NCBI RefSeq assembly: GCF_031846385.1
Contig: NZ_JAVRHV010000001.1
Span: forward strand, 744,001 to 808,000
DNA: 64,000 nt
Direction: 5' to 3'
Source: Urechidicola vernalis
Lineage (GTDB): Bacteria; Bacteroidota; Bacteroidia; Flavobacteriales; Flavobacteriaceae
Within the stretch, counting starts at the first letter, position 1. Each line of letters starts with the position of its first letter. The position numbers and the translations under genes are program-made. This document shows, piece by piece, positions 33,814-42,544 of the stretch. The notes under the pieces are model-generated. The model saw nothing but the letters and a program-made list of their open reading frames with translations. It did no database searches and was not told the DNA's origin.

Positions 33814-36267
33814 TTGAAAACTAACTTAACCTTTCTGTTTATATTAATATTTGTAGCCACCACTTTTTCACAAACTGGAATGGTTGCTGGTGTTATTAAA
33901 GATCAAAATGGAAACCCTATTGAGAATGTTTCTGTTTTGGCCGGTCCAGAAGGAACAACAAGTGATAAAAACGGTAATTATGTATTAAAAATACCTGCTA
34001 AAAAAGAAATTTCGATTGTCTTCAGTCATATTTCTTTTATCAATTATTCGAAAACTTTAACCGTTCCTGAAGGAAGAACCATTCGCTTTTCTCCTCGACT
34101 AAAATTAAAAACTGAAGAATTAACCGAAGTTGATGTTAAAAATAGAAATAAGGATGCTCAAGGCATAATTTCAATAGATGCCGCAAAAGTTAAAAAAATT
34201 CCTGGAGCTAATGCCGGAGTTGAAAATGTATTAATGACCTTGCCTGGCGTAAACAACAACAATGAATTAAGTACACAATACAATGTACGAGGAGGGAATT
34301 TTGATGAAAATTTGGTATACGTAAATGGTATCGAAGTTTATAGACCCTTTTTAGTGAGATCCGGTCAACAAGAAGGTTTGAGTTTTGTGAATTCTGACAT
34401 GACTCAAAATGTAAATTTCTCTGCGGGTGGGTTTCAAGCAAAATATGGAGATCGGTTATCCTCAGTTTTAGATATTACTTATAGAACTCCTTCTGAGTTT
34501 GGAGCAGCAGTTAATTTAAGTTTACTTGGTGGAAGTGCTACTGTTGAGGGAAAAATTTTAAACAATAAACTGTCTGCATTGGTAGGTGTTCGTTACAGAG
34601 ACAACAGTCTTTTTGTAAATAGTAAAGATGTTGAAACCAATTACAAACCAAAATTCGCCGATGTTCAAACATTCTTATCATATCAAATAAATGAGCGTCT
34701 AAAAATTGATTTTTTAGGAAATTTCTCTAAAAACGAATACAACTACACCCCTATTTCTAGAAGGACTAAGTTTGGAACATTAGCGGAGCCTTTAGAATTA
34801 ATTGTGTATTATAACGGACAGGAACAAGACGACTACACCACTGCATTTGGAGCACTTAAAGGAACTTATTTAGTTAACGACAAATTGCAACTAAGTTTAA
34901 CTACGTCAACGTACAATACGCAAGAAGCTGAACATTATGATATTTTAGCCTCGTATAATTTAGGTGAAGTTGATTCAAATTTAGGTTCTGAAAATTTTGG
35001 TGAAGTATCGTTTTCTAAAGGAATTGGCTCACAGTTAAATCATGCTAGAAACAATCTAGACGCACTAATAAGTAATGTCCAATTAAAAGGCACATACATT
35101 TCAAATGGCAATAATTTTCAATTCGGTGCAAAATACCAAATAGAAGATATTCGAGATCGTTTGATAGAATGGGAAGTAATAGACTCCGCTGGTTTTTCAA
35201 TTCGACCACCAAATCATACTCTTAATAACCAGCCATATGAGCCCTACGAAGGTAAAATTATTCCTTATCAAAATATAAGAGCATATAATGATGTTCAAAT
35301 TAAGCGTATATCTGGCTTTGCACAATGGAGTAAAAAAGAGGAATGGGGTACCAATGAGGTCTGGTATAATCTAGGAATCCGTGCTCAGAATTGGAATGTT
35401 TCGGGTGCAACTATTTCTGGAAACAGCACCCAATCTACGATTAGTCCTAGAGGACAATTCGCTATTAAACCGGATTGGAAAAACGACATGTTGTTCCGTT
35501 TTTCAACAGGCTTCTACCATCAACCTCCATTTTATAAGGAATTAAGAGACTCTATTGGAGAAGTTCAAAAAGATGTAAAAGCACAAAAATCAATTCACTT
35601 TGTTTTGGGAAATGATTATAGTTTTGATTTATGGAACCGTCCATTTAAATTAATTTCAGAAGTATATTATAAACACTTAACGGATGTTAATCCGTATACG
35701 ATTAACAATGTTAGAATAAGATACGAAGCCAAAAATAATGCTGTTGCGTATGCTACTGGTATAGATTTAAGGTTGAACGGAGAATTTGTTCCTGGAACAG
35801 AAAGTTGGATTAGCATGGGCTTTATGACCACTAAGGAAAATATAGATGACAAAGGATATATTCCAAGACCAACTGATCAAAGGTTTAAATTTGCCATGCT
35901 TTTTCAAGATTATGTTCCTACAATTCCTGATTTAAAGGCCTATCTAAATCTTGTGTTTAATACTGGATTACCGGGAGGCTCTCCTTCTTATGCAGACCCG
36001 TATCAATATCAAAATAAATTAAACTCATATAAAAGAGCAGACATTGGCATATCATATGTGTTCGTAGATCAAAACAAGCAATTTAATTCAGGTTTGTTAA
36101 GTAATTTTAGAGAATTGACTTTCGGTGTAGAAATTTTTAATATGTTCGATGTACAAAATTCTATAACAAATACTTGGGTTAGAGATGTCTATTCGAAACA
36201 ATCCTATGGAATTCCAAATTATATGACTGGACGTGTCTTTAATGTAAAACTTGGTATGTTATTTTAA
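33814..36267 (+). CDS. TonB-dependent receptor with carboxypeptidase-regulatory-like domain
   Basis: This 817-residue outer-membrane receptor has a signal peptide ending TTFSQ. Then come a carboxypeptidase-regulatory-like beta-sandwich (about 22-105; VAGVIKDQNGNPIENVSVLA), a plug domain (about 115-225; VENVLMTLPGVNNNNELSTQYNVRGG...) and the beta-barrel ending GRVFNVKLGMLF with a terminal Phe. No SusD partner follows, so it is not a classical glycan-utilisation (SusC/D) pair. The ligand is unknown. Translation starts at TTG 33814, the only start available after an in-frame stop at 33802. It is likely co-transcribed with the M23 peptidase gene. Confidence 0.93.
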   Translation: MKTNLTFLFILIFVATTFSQTGMVAGVIKDQNGNPIENVSVLAGPEGTTSDKNGNYVLKIPAKKEISIVFSHISFINYSKTLTVPEGRTIRFSPRLKLKTEELTEVDVKNRNKDAQGIISIDAAKVKKIPGANAGVENVLMTLPGVNNNNELSTQYNVRGGNFDENLVYVNGIEVYRPFLVRSGQQEGLSFVNSDMTQNVNFSAGGFQAKYGDRLSSVLDITYRTPSEFGAAVNLSLLGGSATVEGKILNNKLSALVGVRYRDNSLFVNSKDVETNYKPKFADVQTFLSYQINERLKIDFLGNFSKNEYNYTPISRRTKFGTLAEPLELIVYYNGQEQDDYTTAFGALKGTYLVNDKLQLSLTTSTYNTQEAEHYDILASYNLGEVDSNLGSENFGEVSFSKGIGSQLNHARNNLDALISNVQLKGTYISNGNNFQFGAKYQIEDIRDRLIEWEVIDSAGFSIRPPNHTLNNQPYEPYEGKIIPYQNIRAYNDVQIKRISGFAQWSKKEEWGTNEVWYNLGIRAQNWNVSGATISGNSTQSTISPRGQFAIKPDWKNDMLFRFSTGFYHQPPFYKELRDSIGEVQKDVKAQKSIHFVLGNDYSFDLWNRPFKLISEVYYKHLTDVNPYTINNVRIRYEAKNNAVAYATGIDLRLNGEFVPGTESWISMGFMTTKENIDDKGYIPRPTDQRFKFAMLFQDYVPTIPDLKAYLNLVFNTGLPGGSPSYADPYQYQNKLNSYKRADIGISYVFVDQNKQFNSGLLSNFRELTFGVEIFNMFDVQNSITNTWVRDVYSKQSYGIPNYMTGRVFNVKLGMLF

Positions 36268-36318
36268 CCTTGGTATACTTATGGAGAAATCAGTTCGTTA
36301 TAAATAAAAATTAAAAAA

Positions 36319-37101
36319 ATGATTAAAAAACTTATTCTATTTACAAGTATTATAATGTGTATGTCCTTTACAAAAGGTACAAACACGCCAAGTAATAATA
36401 GATATATTAAAAGTGGCGAAAACCTAACCTTTACTGCATCTTATAGCATGTCTGGAATTATGACTGATATTGCTGAGGTTAAAATGGTAACATCAACAAT
36501 TAAAACAAAAACAAGAGAATTACTGAGGTTAAAATGTACTGCATCTACATATACAAATTGGGATAGTTTCTTTAAAGTTCGTGATTTATACGAATCTTAT
36601 GTAGACCCTAATTCTTTAAAGCCTTCCCTATATAAAAGAAGTATTGAAGAAGGAACATATAAAAAAGAACTAAAATATTTATTCAAGAGAAAATCCGGAA
36701 TTGCCGTTTCAACCTTAAATAAAAAAGGATATAAAGATTATAAGGTAGATGTTCCAATTGATAGTAAAACCTTAGATATCGTTTCTTCAATCTACAATGC
36801 TCGCATTTTAGATTATGAATCAATGCCTAAAGGAGCAACTTCAGTTCTTGATGTAATTGTAGATTCTGAAGTACAAACAGTATCCATTAAATATTTAGGA
36901 AAAGAGTCAGTTCAAGTAGCTAAAGATGGTAAAAAAGAGTGTTATAAACTTTCTTTAGCGTTTGGAGGAAAAGAAATAGAAGATATTAAAGGTGGTAAAT
37001 ACATTTGGATTACCGCTGATAATGATAGATTACCAGCTTTAATTAAGGCTGACATTCCTGTAGGATCAATTCAAATAAGATTAAGTAATTACACTAAATA
37101 A
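36319..37101 (+). CDS. DUF3108 family secreted protein
   Basis: This 260-residue protein has a signal peptide (MIKKLILFTSIIMCMSFTKG) and then a beta-rich domain matching the DUF3108 pattern: SGENLTFTASYSMSGIMTDI near the N-terminus, a KVRDLYESYVD segment, and the C-terminal ITADNDRLPALIKADIPVGS. It is likely periplasmic or at the outer membrane. The molecular function of the family is not established. It lies 51 bp after the TonB receptor gene, and the next small membrane-protein gene follows 21 bp later, so the genes are probably in one operon. Confidence 0.85.
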   Translation: MIKKLILFTSIIMCMSFTKGTNTPSNNRYIKSGENLTFTASYSMSGIMTDIAEVKMVTSTIKTKTRELLRLKCTASTYTNWDSFFKVRDLYESYVDPNSLKPSLYKRSIEEGTYKKELKYLFKRKSGIAVSTLNKKGYKDYKVDVPIDSKTLDIVSSIYNARILDYESMPKGATSVLDVIVDSEVQTVSIKYLGKESVQVAKDGKKECYKLSLAFGGKEIEDIKGGKYIWITADNDRLPALIKADIPVGSIQIRLSNYTK

Positions 37102-37122
37102 ATCAACCAAAATTATATACCA

Positions 37123-37476
37123 ATGAACAAGTCAATTATAAAACTTTTTGCAATTTTAGGAATTATCGGAGCAATTTTAGGTCTCATATTTTCTTTTTTA
37201 CCAATATCAAATTTGGCAATTTTTCCTGCTGCTGTCGGTTTAATTTTAGGTTTTATTGCCTTTAACAGTGCTAAAAAACAAGGTCAAAATTTTAATTTCC
37301 CAAGAATAGTGGTAATACTTGCCTTGTTTGCAATTATTATATCGGTTGGAAAACAACTATTCACGGATAATAAAGTAGAAATAGATACCGAGTTTATTGA
37401 AAAAGAAAAGCAGTCAGAAGAAGATGCAGTTAAGGAATTAGAAGAGGAACTCGATGAGTTGGAAGAATTGGAATAA
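37123..37476 (+). CDS. Small membrane protein with acidic tail
   Basis: This 117-residue protein has about three hydrophobic helices: LFAILGIIGAILGLIFSFLP, LAIFPAAVGLILGFIAF and VVILALFAIIISV. A strongly acidic coiled-coil tail follows (EEDAVKELEEELDELEELE). No family is recognised. It is the last gene before a strong terminator and follows the DUF3108 gene by 21 bp. The tail faces the cytoplasm or periplasm depending on whether there are two or three spans, which I cannot settle. Confidence 0.8.
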   Translation: MNKSIIKLFAILGIIGAILGLIFSFLPISNLAIFPAAVGLILGFIAFNSAKKQGQNFNFPRIVVILALFAIIISVGKQLFTDNKVEIDTEFIEKEKQSEEDAVKELEEELDELEELE

Positions 37477-37493
37477 TCCACTTCAAAAAGAAT

Positions 37494-37524
37494 AAAAAAA
37501 GCGCTATAATTAGCGCTTTTTTTT
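37494..37524. terminator. Bidirectional terminator
   Basis: AAAAAAAGCGCTA, a TAAT loop, and TAGCGCTTTTTTTT form the hairpin, which serves both the plus-strand operon and the peroxiredoxin gene on the other strand. The stop codon of the latter lies in the T/A tract itself. Confidence 0.9.
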
Positions 37525-37975
37525 ATTTCAAAATCTGACTTGTATGTTCTTTTGTTTTTACTTTAAGAATAACATCTTCAATTATCCCATTCTCATCGAT
37601 TACAAAAGTTGTTCTATGGATACCGTCATATTCTCTACCCATAAACTTTTTTGGTCCCCAAACTCCAAAAGCATTGATCACTACCTTAGATTCATCTGCC
37701 AATAACGGATAAGGAAATTCGTGTTTATTTCTAAAATTCTGCTGTCTTTTCTCAGAATCTGCACTAACCCCTAAAATATCATATCCTTTAGATACAAATG
37801 TTTGATAATTATCTCTAAGATTACAAGCCTCTACCGTACAGCCTGGTGTGCTAGCCTTTGGGTAAAAAAATACAACCAATTTTTTACCACTATAATCTGA
37901 TAAAGAAACTGAATTTCCATCTTGATCTTTACTGCTAAAATTTGGTGCCTTATCCCCTACTTTTAATGTATTCAT
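37523..37975 (-). CDS. bcp: Thioredoxin-dependent peroxiredoxin (BCP/PrxQ)
   Basis: This 150-residue peroxiredoxin reduces hydrogen peroxide and organic hydroperoxides using thioredoxin. The peroxidatic Cys is the first in STPGCTVEACNLRD, and a second Cys five residues on is the resolving Cys typical of the PrxQ branch. The supporting motifs are FFYPKAS and GRxYDGIHRTTFVIDENG near the C-terminus. Length is normal. It is divergent from nth, with 33 bp between the two starts. Confidence 0.95.
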   Translation of the reverse strand: MNTLKVGDKAPNFSSKDQDGNSVSLSDYSGKKLVVFFYPKASTPGCTVEACNLRDNYQTFVSKGYDILGVSADSEKRQQNFRNKHEFPYPLLADESKVVINAFGVWGPKKFMGREYDGIHRTTFVIDENGIIEDVILKVKTKEHTSQILK

Positions 37976-37981
37976 AATTCT

Positions 37982-37989
37982 TATTTTTG
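37982..37989 (+). promoter_or_regulatory. Promoter -7 box of nth
   Basis: TATTTTTG, a perfect TAnnTTTG box, lies 19 bp before the nth ATG (38009). No good TTTG element at -33 is visible, as it would lie inside the N-terminal codons of the divergent peroxiredoxin gene. Confidence 0.55.
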
Positions 37990-38008
37990 TGTTGTAAAAT
38001 TACTAAAA

Positions 38009-38644
38009 ATGACGAAGAAAGAAAAGGTACAATTTGTTATCGATACATTAGAGGAATTGTATCCTAAAACACCGGTGCCATTAGACCATAAAGACCCGTA
38101 CACATTGCTCGTTGCTGTATTACTTTCGGCGCAAAGCACTGACAAAGGCGTAAATAAGATTACACCTATTCTTTTTGCAAAAGCTGATAATCCATATGAT
38201 ATGGTAAAACTTTCTGTTAATGAAATTAGAGAGATCATTAAACCAGTAGGACTATCGCCAATGAAATCAAAAGGAATTCATGGACTTTCCAAAATATTAA
38301 TTAAAGAGCATAATGGAGAAGTTCCAAAGGATTTGGACGCATTAGAAAAACTTCCAGCTGTTGGTCATAAAACTGCGAGTGTTGTGGTAAGTCAAGCATT
38401 TAATATCCCTGCTTTTCCTGTAGACACACATATTCAACGACTGATGTTTAGATGGAACTTAAGTAACGGAAAAAACGTAAAACAAACGGAAAAAGATGCA
38501 AAAAGACTTTTCCCTAAAGAATTATGGAATAAATTGCATTTACAAATCATTTTTTATGGAAGAGAGTACTCACCTGCGCGTGGTTGGAAGGTAGAAAATG
38601 ATCCTATTTTCAAAAAAATTGGAAGGAAATCAATTAAAGTATAA
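38009..38644 (+). CDS. nth: Endonuclease III homologue lacking the iron-sulfur cluster
   Basis: This 211-residue DNA glycosylase/AP lyase removes oxidised pyrimidines. The helix-hairpin-helix LPAVGHKTASVVV (about 112-124) contains the catalytic Lys, and PAFPVDTHIQRL supplies the catalytic Asp. The C-terminal part, where the family normally has Cys-x6-Cys-x2-Cys-x5-Cys ligating a 4Fe-4S cluster, reads GREYSPARGWKVENDP and has no cysteine. The protein is therefore predicted to be cluster-free. Nearby, a strong terminator begins right after the stop codon. Confidence 0.94.
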   Translation: MTKKEKVQFVIDTLEELYPKTPVPLDHKDPYTLLVAVLLSAQSTDKGVNKITPILFAKADNPYDMVKLSVNEIREIIKPVGLSPMKSKGIHGLSKILIKEHNGEVPKDLDALEKLPAVGHKTASVVVSQAFNIPAFPVDTHIQRLMFRWNLSNGKNVKQTEKDAKRLFPKELWNKLHLQIIFYGREYSPARGWKVENDPIFKKIGRKSIKV

Positions 38645-38680
38645 AAAAAAGACTCAAACTTAAAAGTTTGAGTCTTTCCT
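38642..38680. terminator. Bidirectional terminator between nth and the small gene
   Basis: AAAAAAAAGACTCAAACTT, a short AA loop, and AAGTTTGAGTCTTTCCT pair over more than 14 bp. The nth stop codon TAA is at the edge of the A tract. In the other direction it ends the transcript of the sigma factor and small gene. Confidence 0.88.
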
Positions 38681-38683
38681 CTC

Positions 38684-38824
38684 TTAATTCAAATGCAATT
38701 CAATGTGTTTTTTACTTCTCGTTTTTACTATTCTTAAAGATTTTGAATAGTTCAGTAAAAATTGAACTGTCTCTCTTTTAGGTTGCTTCTTAAAAGAAGA
38801 CTTCTCAGTGTAAAGTTTCATCAT
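38684..38824 (-). CDS. Small basic protein of 46 residues behind the sigma factor
   Basis: This short frame starts with two ATG codons (38824 and 38821) and ends at TAA just before a hairpin terminator. The product reads MMKLYTEKSSFKKQ, then PKRETVQFLLNYSKSLRI, VKTRSKKHIELHLN. It is basic (about 13 Lys/Arg), without signal peptide or membrane segment, and has one amphipathic helix (ETVQFLLNYSKSL). It follows the ECF sigma-factor gene by 57 bp on the same strand, so the two are probably co-transcribed. I recall similar tiny proteins in related genomes but know no function. A role with the sigma factor or RNA polymerase is a guess from location. Confidence 0.7.
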   Translation of the reverse strand: MMKLYTEKSSFKKQPKRETVQFLLNYSKSLRIVKTRSKKHIELHLN

Positions 38825-38881
38825 ATACCCCAAATTATTGTTTGTAATACTAAAGTAAACGATGAATTTTTAACTTTATTG

Positions 38882-39472
38882 TTAATTCACTAAAATAACA
38901 TTGTATTTGTCAATTAGCTTACGCATATTAATTAATGAATAACGCATTCTTCCTAGTGCCGTATTGATACTAACACCAGTACTTTCTGATATTTCTTTAA
39001 AACTCATATCCTTATACATACGCATCAATAATACCTCTTTCTGATCTTCGGGAAGTTCATCAACCAATTTACGAACGTCAGATAAAATTTGTTCTTTTAT
39101 CAGTTGCTTCTCCGCATTCAATTCTCCATCACCTAATACAGAAAAAATATCAAATTCATCTGTATTTTTAAACGTTGGCATTCTATTCGATTTTCTAAAA
39201 TGATCGATAATTAAATTATGTGCAATTCGCATTACCCAAGGTAAAAATTTTCCTTCTTCATTATATTTACCTCTTTTCAATGTATTTATCACCTTAATAA
39301 AGGTATCCTGAAAGATATCTTCGGTAATATCTCGATCCAATACTTTCGAAAAAATAAAATTGTAAACTCTTTGTTTGTGTCTTTTGATAAGAATCTCAAA
39401 AGATTTTTCGTTCCCTGCTAAGTAATTTTTAACAAGTTCACCATCTAATACTTTTAGTTTGTCCATAACCAT
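38882..39472 (-). CDS. ECF RNA polymerase sigma factor
   Basis: This 196-residue sigma-70 family factor of the extracytoplasmic-function group has region 2 at about residues 20-90 (RVYNFIFSKVLDRDITEDIF; WVMRIAHNLIIDHFRK). Region 4 is at about 130-180 (LPEDQKEVLLMRMYKDMSFK; STGVSINTALGRMRYSL, the -35-binding helix-turn-helix). No anti-sigma gene is adjacent, which is common for the constitutively active ECF factors of flavobacteria. The start is ATG 39472 or ATG 39466 (MDKL). It is divergent from uvrA. The likely downstream partner is the 46-residue gene. Confidence 0.93.
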   Translation of the reverse strand: MVMDKLKVLDGELVKNYLAGNEKSFEILIKRHKQRVYNFIFSKVLDRDITEDIFQDTFIKVINTLKRGKYNEEGKFLPWVMRIAHNLIIDHFRKSNRMPTFKNTDEFDIFSVLGDGELNAEKQLIKEQILSDVRKLVDELPEDQKEVLLMRMYKDMSFKEISESTGVSINTALGRMRYSLINMRKLIDKYNVILVN

Positions 39473-39703
39473 TAATTTTTAATACAACTGAATTTCGGTA
39501 GTAAGTAAGCCTTAATTCAACAATAAATTTTAAAAAGTAATAGTATGTAATAAGCAGTTGGGTTTAGTTAAGTCAGAGACAAATATTAAATATTTTTTTT
39601 AATTCACCAAATTCTTCGCATTTTTTTTAGGTTTTTATTGCTTATTAGATAATTGAATAGTCGATTAGTTCTCAACATGTTTAGTTTTGATAAATCTTTA
39701 TTT

Positions 39704-39711
39704 TACCTTTG
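39704..39711 (+). promoter_or_regulatory. Promoter -7 box of uvrA
   Basis: TACCTTTG matches TAnnTTTG perfectly. A TTTTG at 39685-39689 lies upstream with a rather short 14-bp spacer. The predicted start of transcription is near 39717, so translation must begin at the ATG at 39736 and not at the in-frame TTG at 39709, which lies within the box. Confidence 0.65.
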
Positions 39712-39735
39712 CCTTTATTCCTTTTTAAAATAAAA

Positions 39736-42540
39736 ATGACCAAAAATTTAGCCTCTTTAAGTCCAAAAGAAAATATTTTAATAAAAGGTGCCAAGTTGCA
39801 CAATTTAAAAAATATTGATGTTGCTATTCCAAGAAACAAACTTGTTGTAATAACTGGATTATCTGGATCGGGTAAATCTAGTTTGGCGTTTGACACGTTG
39901 TATGCTGAAGGACAAAGAAGATATGTTGAAAGTCTTTCGTCATATGCAAGGCAATTTTTAGGTCGCTTAAATAAACCAAATGTAGATTATATAAAAGGAA
40001 TTGCTCCCGCAATAGCAATTGAGCAAAAAGTAAATAGTACAAATCCAAGATCTACAGTTGGCACATCTACAGAAATTTACGACTATCTTAAATTATTATT
40101 CGCCAGAATTGGCAGAACTTACTCCCCTATCTCTGGTGATGAGGTTAGAAAAGATACGGTTTCTGATGTTGTAAATTATATTAAAAAATTAGAGGAAGGC
40201 ACTAAATTATTACTGCTTGCCTCTGTGCATATACCCGAAGAAAGAAGTGTTGAGAAATCGCTAACTATTCTTTCTCAACAGGGATATGCTCGGATAAAAC
40301 ACGATGGAAAAATTATTCGTATCGAAGAATTTTCAAAAACAGCTAAGGTAAGTCCTATAGAGTTTGGACATGATTTTGAATTGGTGGTAGACCGTGTTAT
40401 TGTAAAACAAAACGAAGATTTTTACAATCGTTTAGGAGATGCAGTTCAAATCGCCTTTTATGAAGGAAAAGGAAAATGCTCCTTAGAAAACATAAATGAT
40501 AATTCTATTACAAATTTTAGTAATGAGTTTGAATTAGACGGAATGCAGTTCTTAGAACCAAATACCCATCTATTTAGTTTTAACAATCCATACGGAGCCT
40601 GCCCATCTTGCGAAGGATATGGGAATATTATAGGAATTGATCGTGACTTAGTTATTCCAAATACTGGATTATCAATTTTTGAAGATGCTATAATTCCATG
40701 GAAATCGGATTCTTTTAGAGAATATAAAGATGCCCTAATAGACAATGCATATAAATTCGACTTTCCAATTCATAGACCTTATTTTGAATTAAGTGAAGAA
40801 CAAAAAGAATTGGTTTGGAATGGAAATGAATATTTTGACGGCTTACACGCTTTTTTTAAACATTTAGAAGCAAAGAGTTATAAAATCCAGTACCGCGTAA
40901 TGCTATCGCGTTATAGAGGCAAAACAAAGTGCTCAACCTGTGATGGTAGACGACTTAGAAAAGAAACAGATTTTATCAAAATTAGCAACTTAACCATTTC
41001 AGAAATGGTTGAAATGCCATTAGATGAATTGAAACAGTTCTTTTCAAACTTAAGTTTATCAGAAAATGACCAAGAAATTGCGAAAAGACTATTAACAGAA
41101 ATTAATAATCGTTTAACGTTTTTAACCAATGTTGGTTTGAGTTATTTAACATTAAATAGAACTTCCAATACGCTTTCAGGTGGAGAGAGCCAACGTATAA
41201 ATTTAGCAACTTCTCTAGGCAGTAGTTTAGTAGGCTCAATGTATATATTAGATGAACCAAGTATTGGATTGCATCCAAAAGATACGGAACGATTGATAAA
41301 TGTACTTCTTAATTTACGTGATCTAGGGAATACGGTTATTGTAGTTGAGCATGACGAGGATATAATGAAAGCCGCGAATGTAATTATAGACATAGGGCCT
41401 GAAGCCGGTACATTTGGAGGAGAAGTTGTCGCGGAAGGATCCTATAAAAATATTCTTAGTTCTGATTCTTTAACGTCCAAATATTTAAATGGAACTTTAG
41501 AAATTACCGTTCCTGAAAAAAGAAGAAAATCCAAAAAGTTTATCGAAATTATTGGGGCGCGTCAAAACAATCTAAAAAACATTGATGTAAAATTCCCATT
41601 AAATACACTTAGTGTTATTACAGGGGTGTCTGGTAGTGGAAAAAGTACATTAGTACGGAAAATATTATATCCTGCTCTACAGAAGAAAATAGGTGGATTT
41701 GGAGAAAAAGCAGGACAGTTTACAGAAATTAAAGGAGACTTTAATGAGTTGGAACATATAGAGTTTATTGATCAAAACCCTATTGGTCGTTCAAGTAGGT
41801 CAAATCCGGTTACGTATATAAAAGTTTATGATGACATCAGAAGTTTATTTGCTGAGCAAAAAATTGCAACCATTAGAAATTACAAACCCAAACATTTCTC
41901 TTTTAATGTAGAGGGTGGTCGTTGTGAAACATGTAAAGGTGATGGCGAAGTAACGATAGAAATGCAATTTATGGCAGATGTTCACCTAGAATGTGAAGTA
42001 TGTAAAGGAAAACGGTTCAAAAAAGAGATTTTAGAAGTTAAAATAGACGGTAATTCCATAAGTGACATACTAAACATGACGATTGATGATGCCATTTCTT
42101 TCTTTACTGAAAAACAGGAAAAAAGAATTGCTCGAAAATTACAACCTTTACAAGATGTAGGCTTAGGTTATGTAACTTTAGGTCAGTCTTCTTCAACACT
42201 TTCAGGTGGAGAGGCACAACGTATTAAATTGGCTTCGTTCCTTGTAAAAGGAACACGACAAAGTAAATCCTTATTTATATTTGACGAACCAACAACTGGC
42301 CTTCATTTTCATGATATCAAGAAATTACTAACTTCTTTCAACGCTCTAATTAATAATGGTCATAGCATTGTGGTAATTGAGCATAATATAGAATTAATAA
42401 AATGTGCCGACTATATTATTGACCTTGGCCTGGAAGGTGGTAAAAAAGGTGGAGAATTATTATTTCAGGGTATACCTGAAAAATTAATGAGCAATAAAAA
42501 TAGTTTCACTGCTCATTACTTAAAAGGAAAACTAAGGTAG
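39736..42540 (+). CDS. uvrA: Excinuclease ABC subunit A
   Basis: This is a 934-residue damage-recognition ATPase of nucleotide excision repair. It has two ABC ATPase modules: GLSGSGKSS near residue 40 and GVSGSGKST near residue 640. Signature motifs are NTLSGGESQR and STLSGGEAQR. Zinc-binding cysteine pairs occur in CPSCEGYGN, CSTCDGRRL, CETCKGDGE and CEVCKGKRF. It acts with UvrB in the cytoplasm. The start at ATG 39736 is supported by the promoter box just upstream. Confidence 0.97.
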   Translation: MTKNLASLSPKENILIKGAKLHNLKNIDVAIPRNKLVVITGLSGSGKSSLAFDTLYAEGQRRYVESLSSYARQFLGRLNKPNVDYIKGIAPAIAIEQKVNSTNPRSTVGTSTEIYDYLKLLFARIGRTYSPISGDEVRKDTVSDVVNYIKKLEEGTKLLLLASVHIPEERSVEKSLTILSQQGYARIKHDGKIIRIEEFSKTAKVSPIEFGHDFELVVDRVIVKQNEDFYNRLGDAVQIAFYEGKGKCSLENINDNSITNFSNEFELDGMQFLEPNTHLFSFNNPYGACPSCEGYGNIIGIDRDLVIPNTGLSIFEDAIIPWKSDSFREYKDALIDNAYKFDFPIHRPYFELSEEQKELVWNGNEYFDGLHAFFKHLEAKSYKIQYRVMLSRYRGKTKCSTCDGRRLRKETDFIKISNLTISEMVEMPLDELKQFFSNLSLSENDQEIAKRLLTEINNRLTFLTNVGLSYLTLNRTSNTLSGGESQRINLATSLGSSLVGSMYILDEPSIGLHPKDTERLINVLLNLRDLGNTVIVVEHDEDIMKAANVIIDIGPEAGTFGGEVVAEGSYKNILSSDSLTSKYLNGTLEITVPEKRRKSKKFIEIIGARQNNLKNIDVKFPLNTLSVITGVSGSGKSTLVRKILYPALQKKIGGFGEKAGQFTEIKGDFNELEHIEFIDQNPIGRSSRSNPVTYIKVYDDIRSLFAEQKIATIRNYKPKHFSFNVEGGRCETCKGDGEVTIEMQFMADVHLECEVCKGKRFKKEILEVKIDGNSISDILNMTIDDAISFFTEKQEKRIARKLQPLQDVGLGYVTLGQSSSTLSGGEAQRIKLASFLVKGTRQSKSLFIFDEPTTGLHFHDIKKLLTSFNALINNGHSIVVIEHNIELIKCADYIIDLGLEGGKKGGELLFQGIPEKLMSNKNSFTAHYLKGKLR

Positions 42541-42544
42541 TTCT

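Noticed and set aside
33814..36267. SusC of a polysaccharide utilisation locus
   Set aside because: No SusD homologue or glycoside hydrolase is adjacent. The next genes encode a DUF3108 protein and a small membrane protein.
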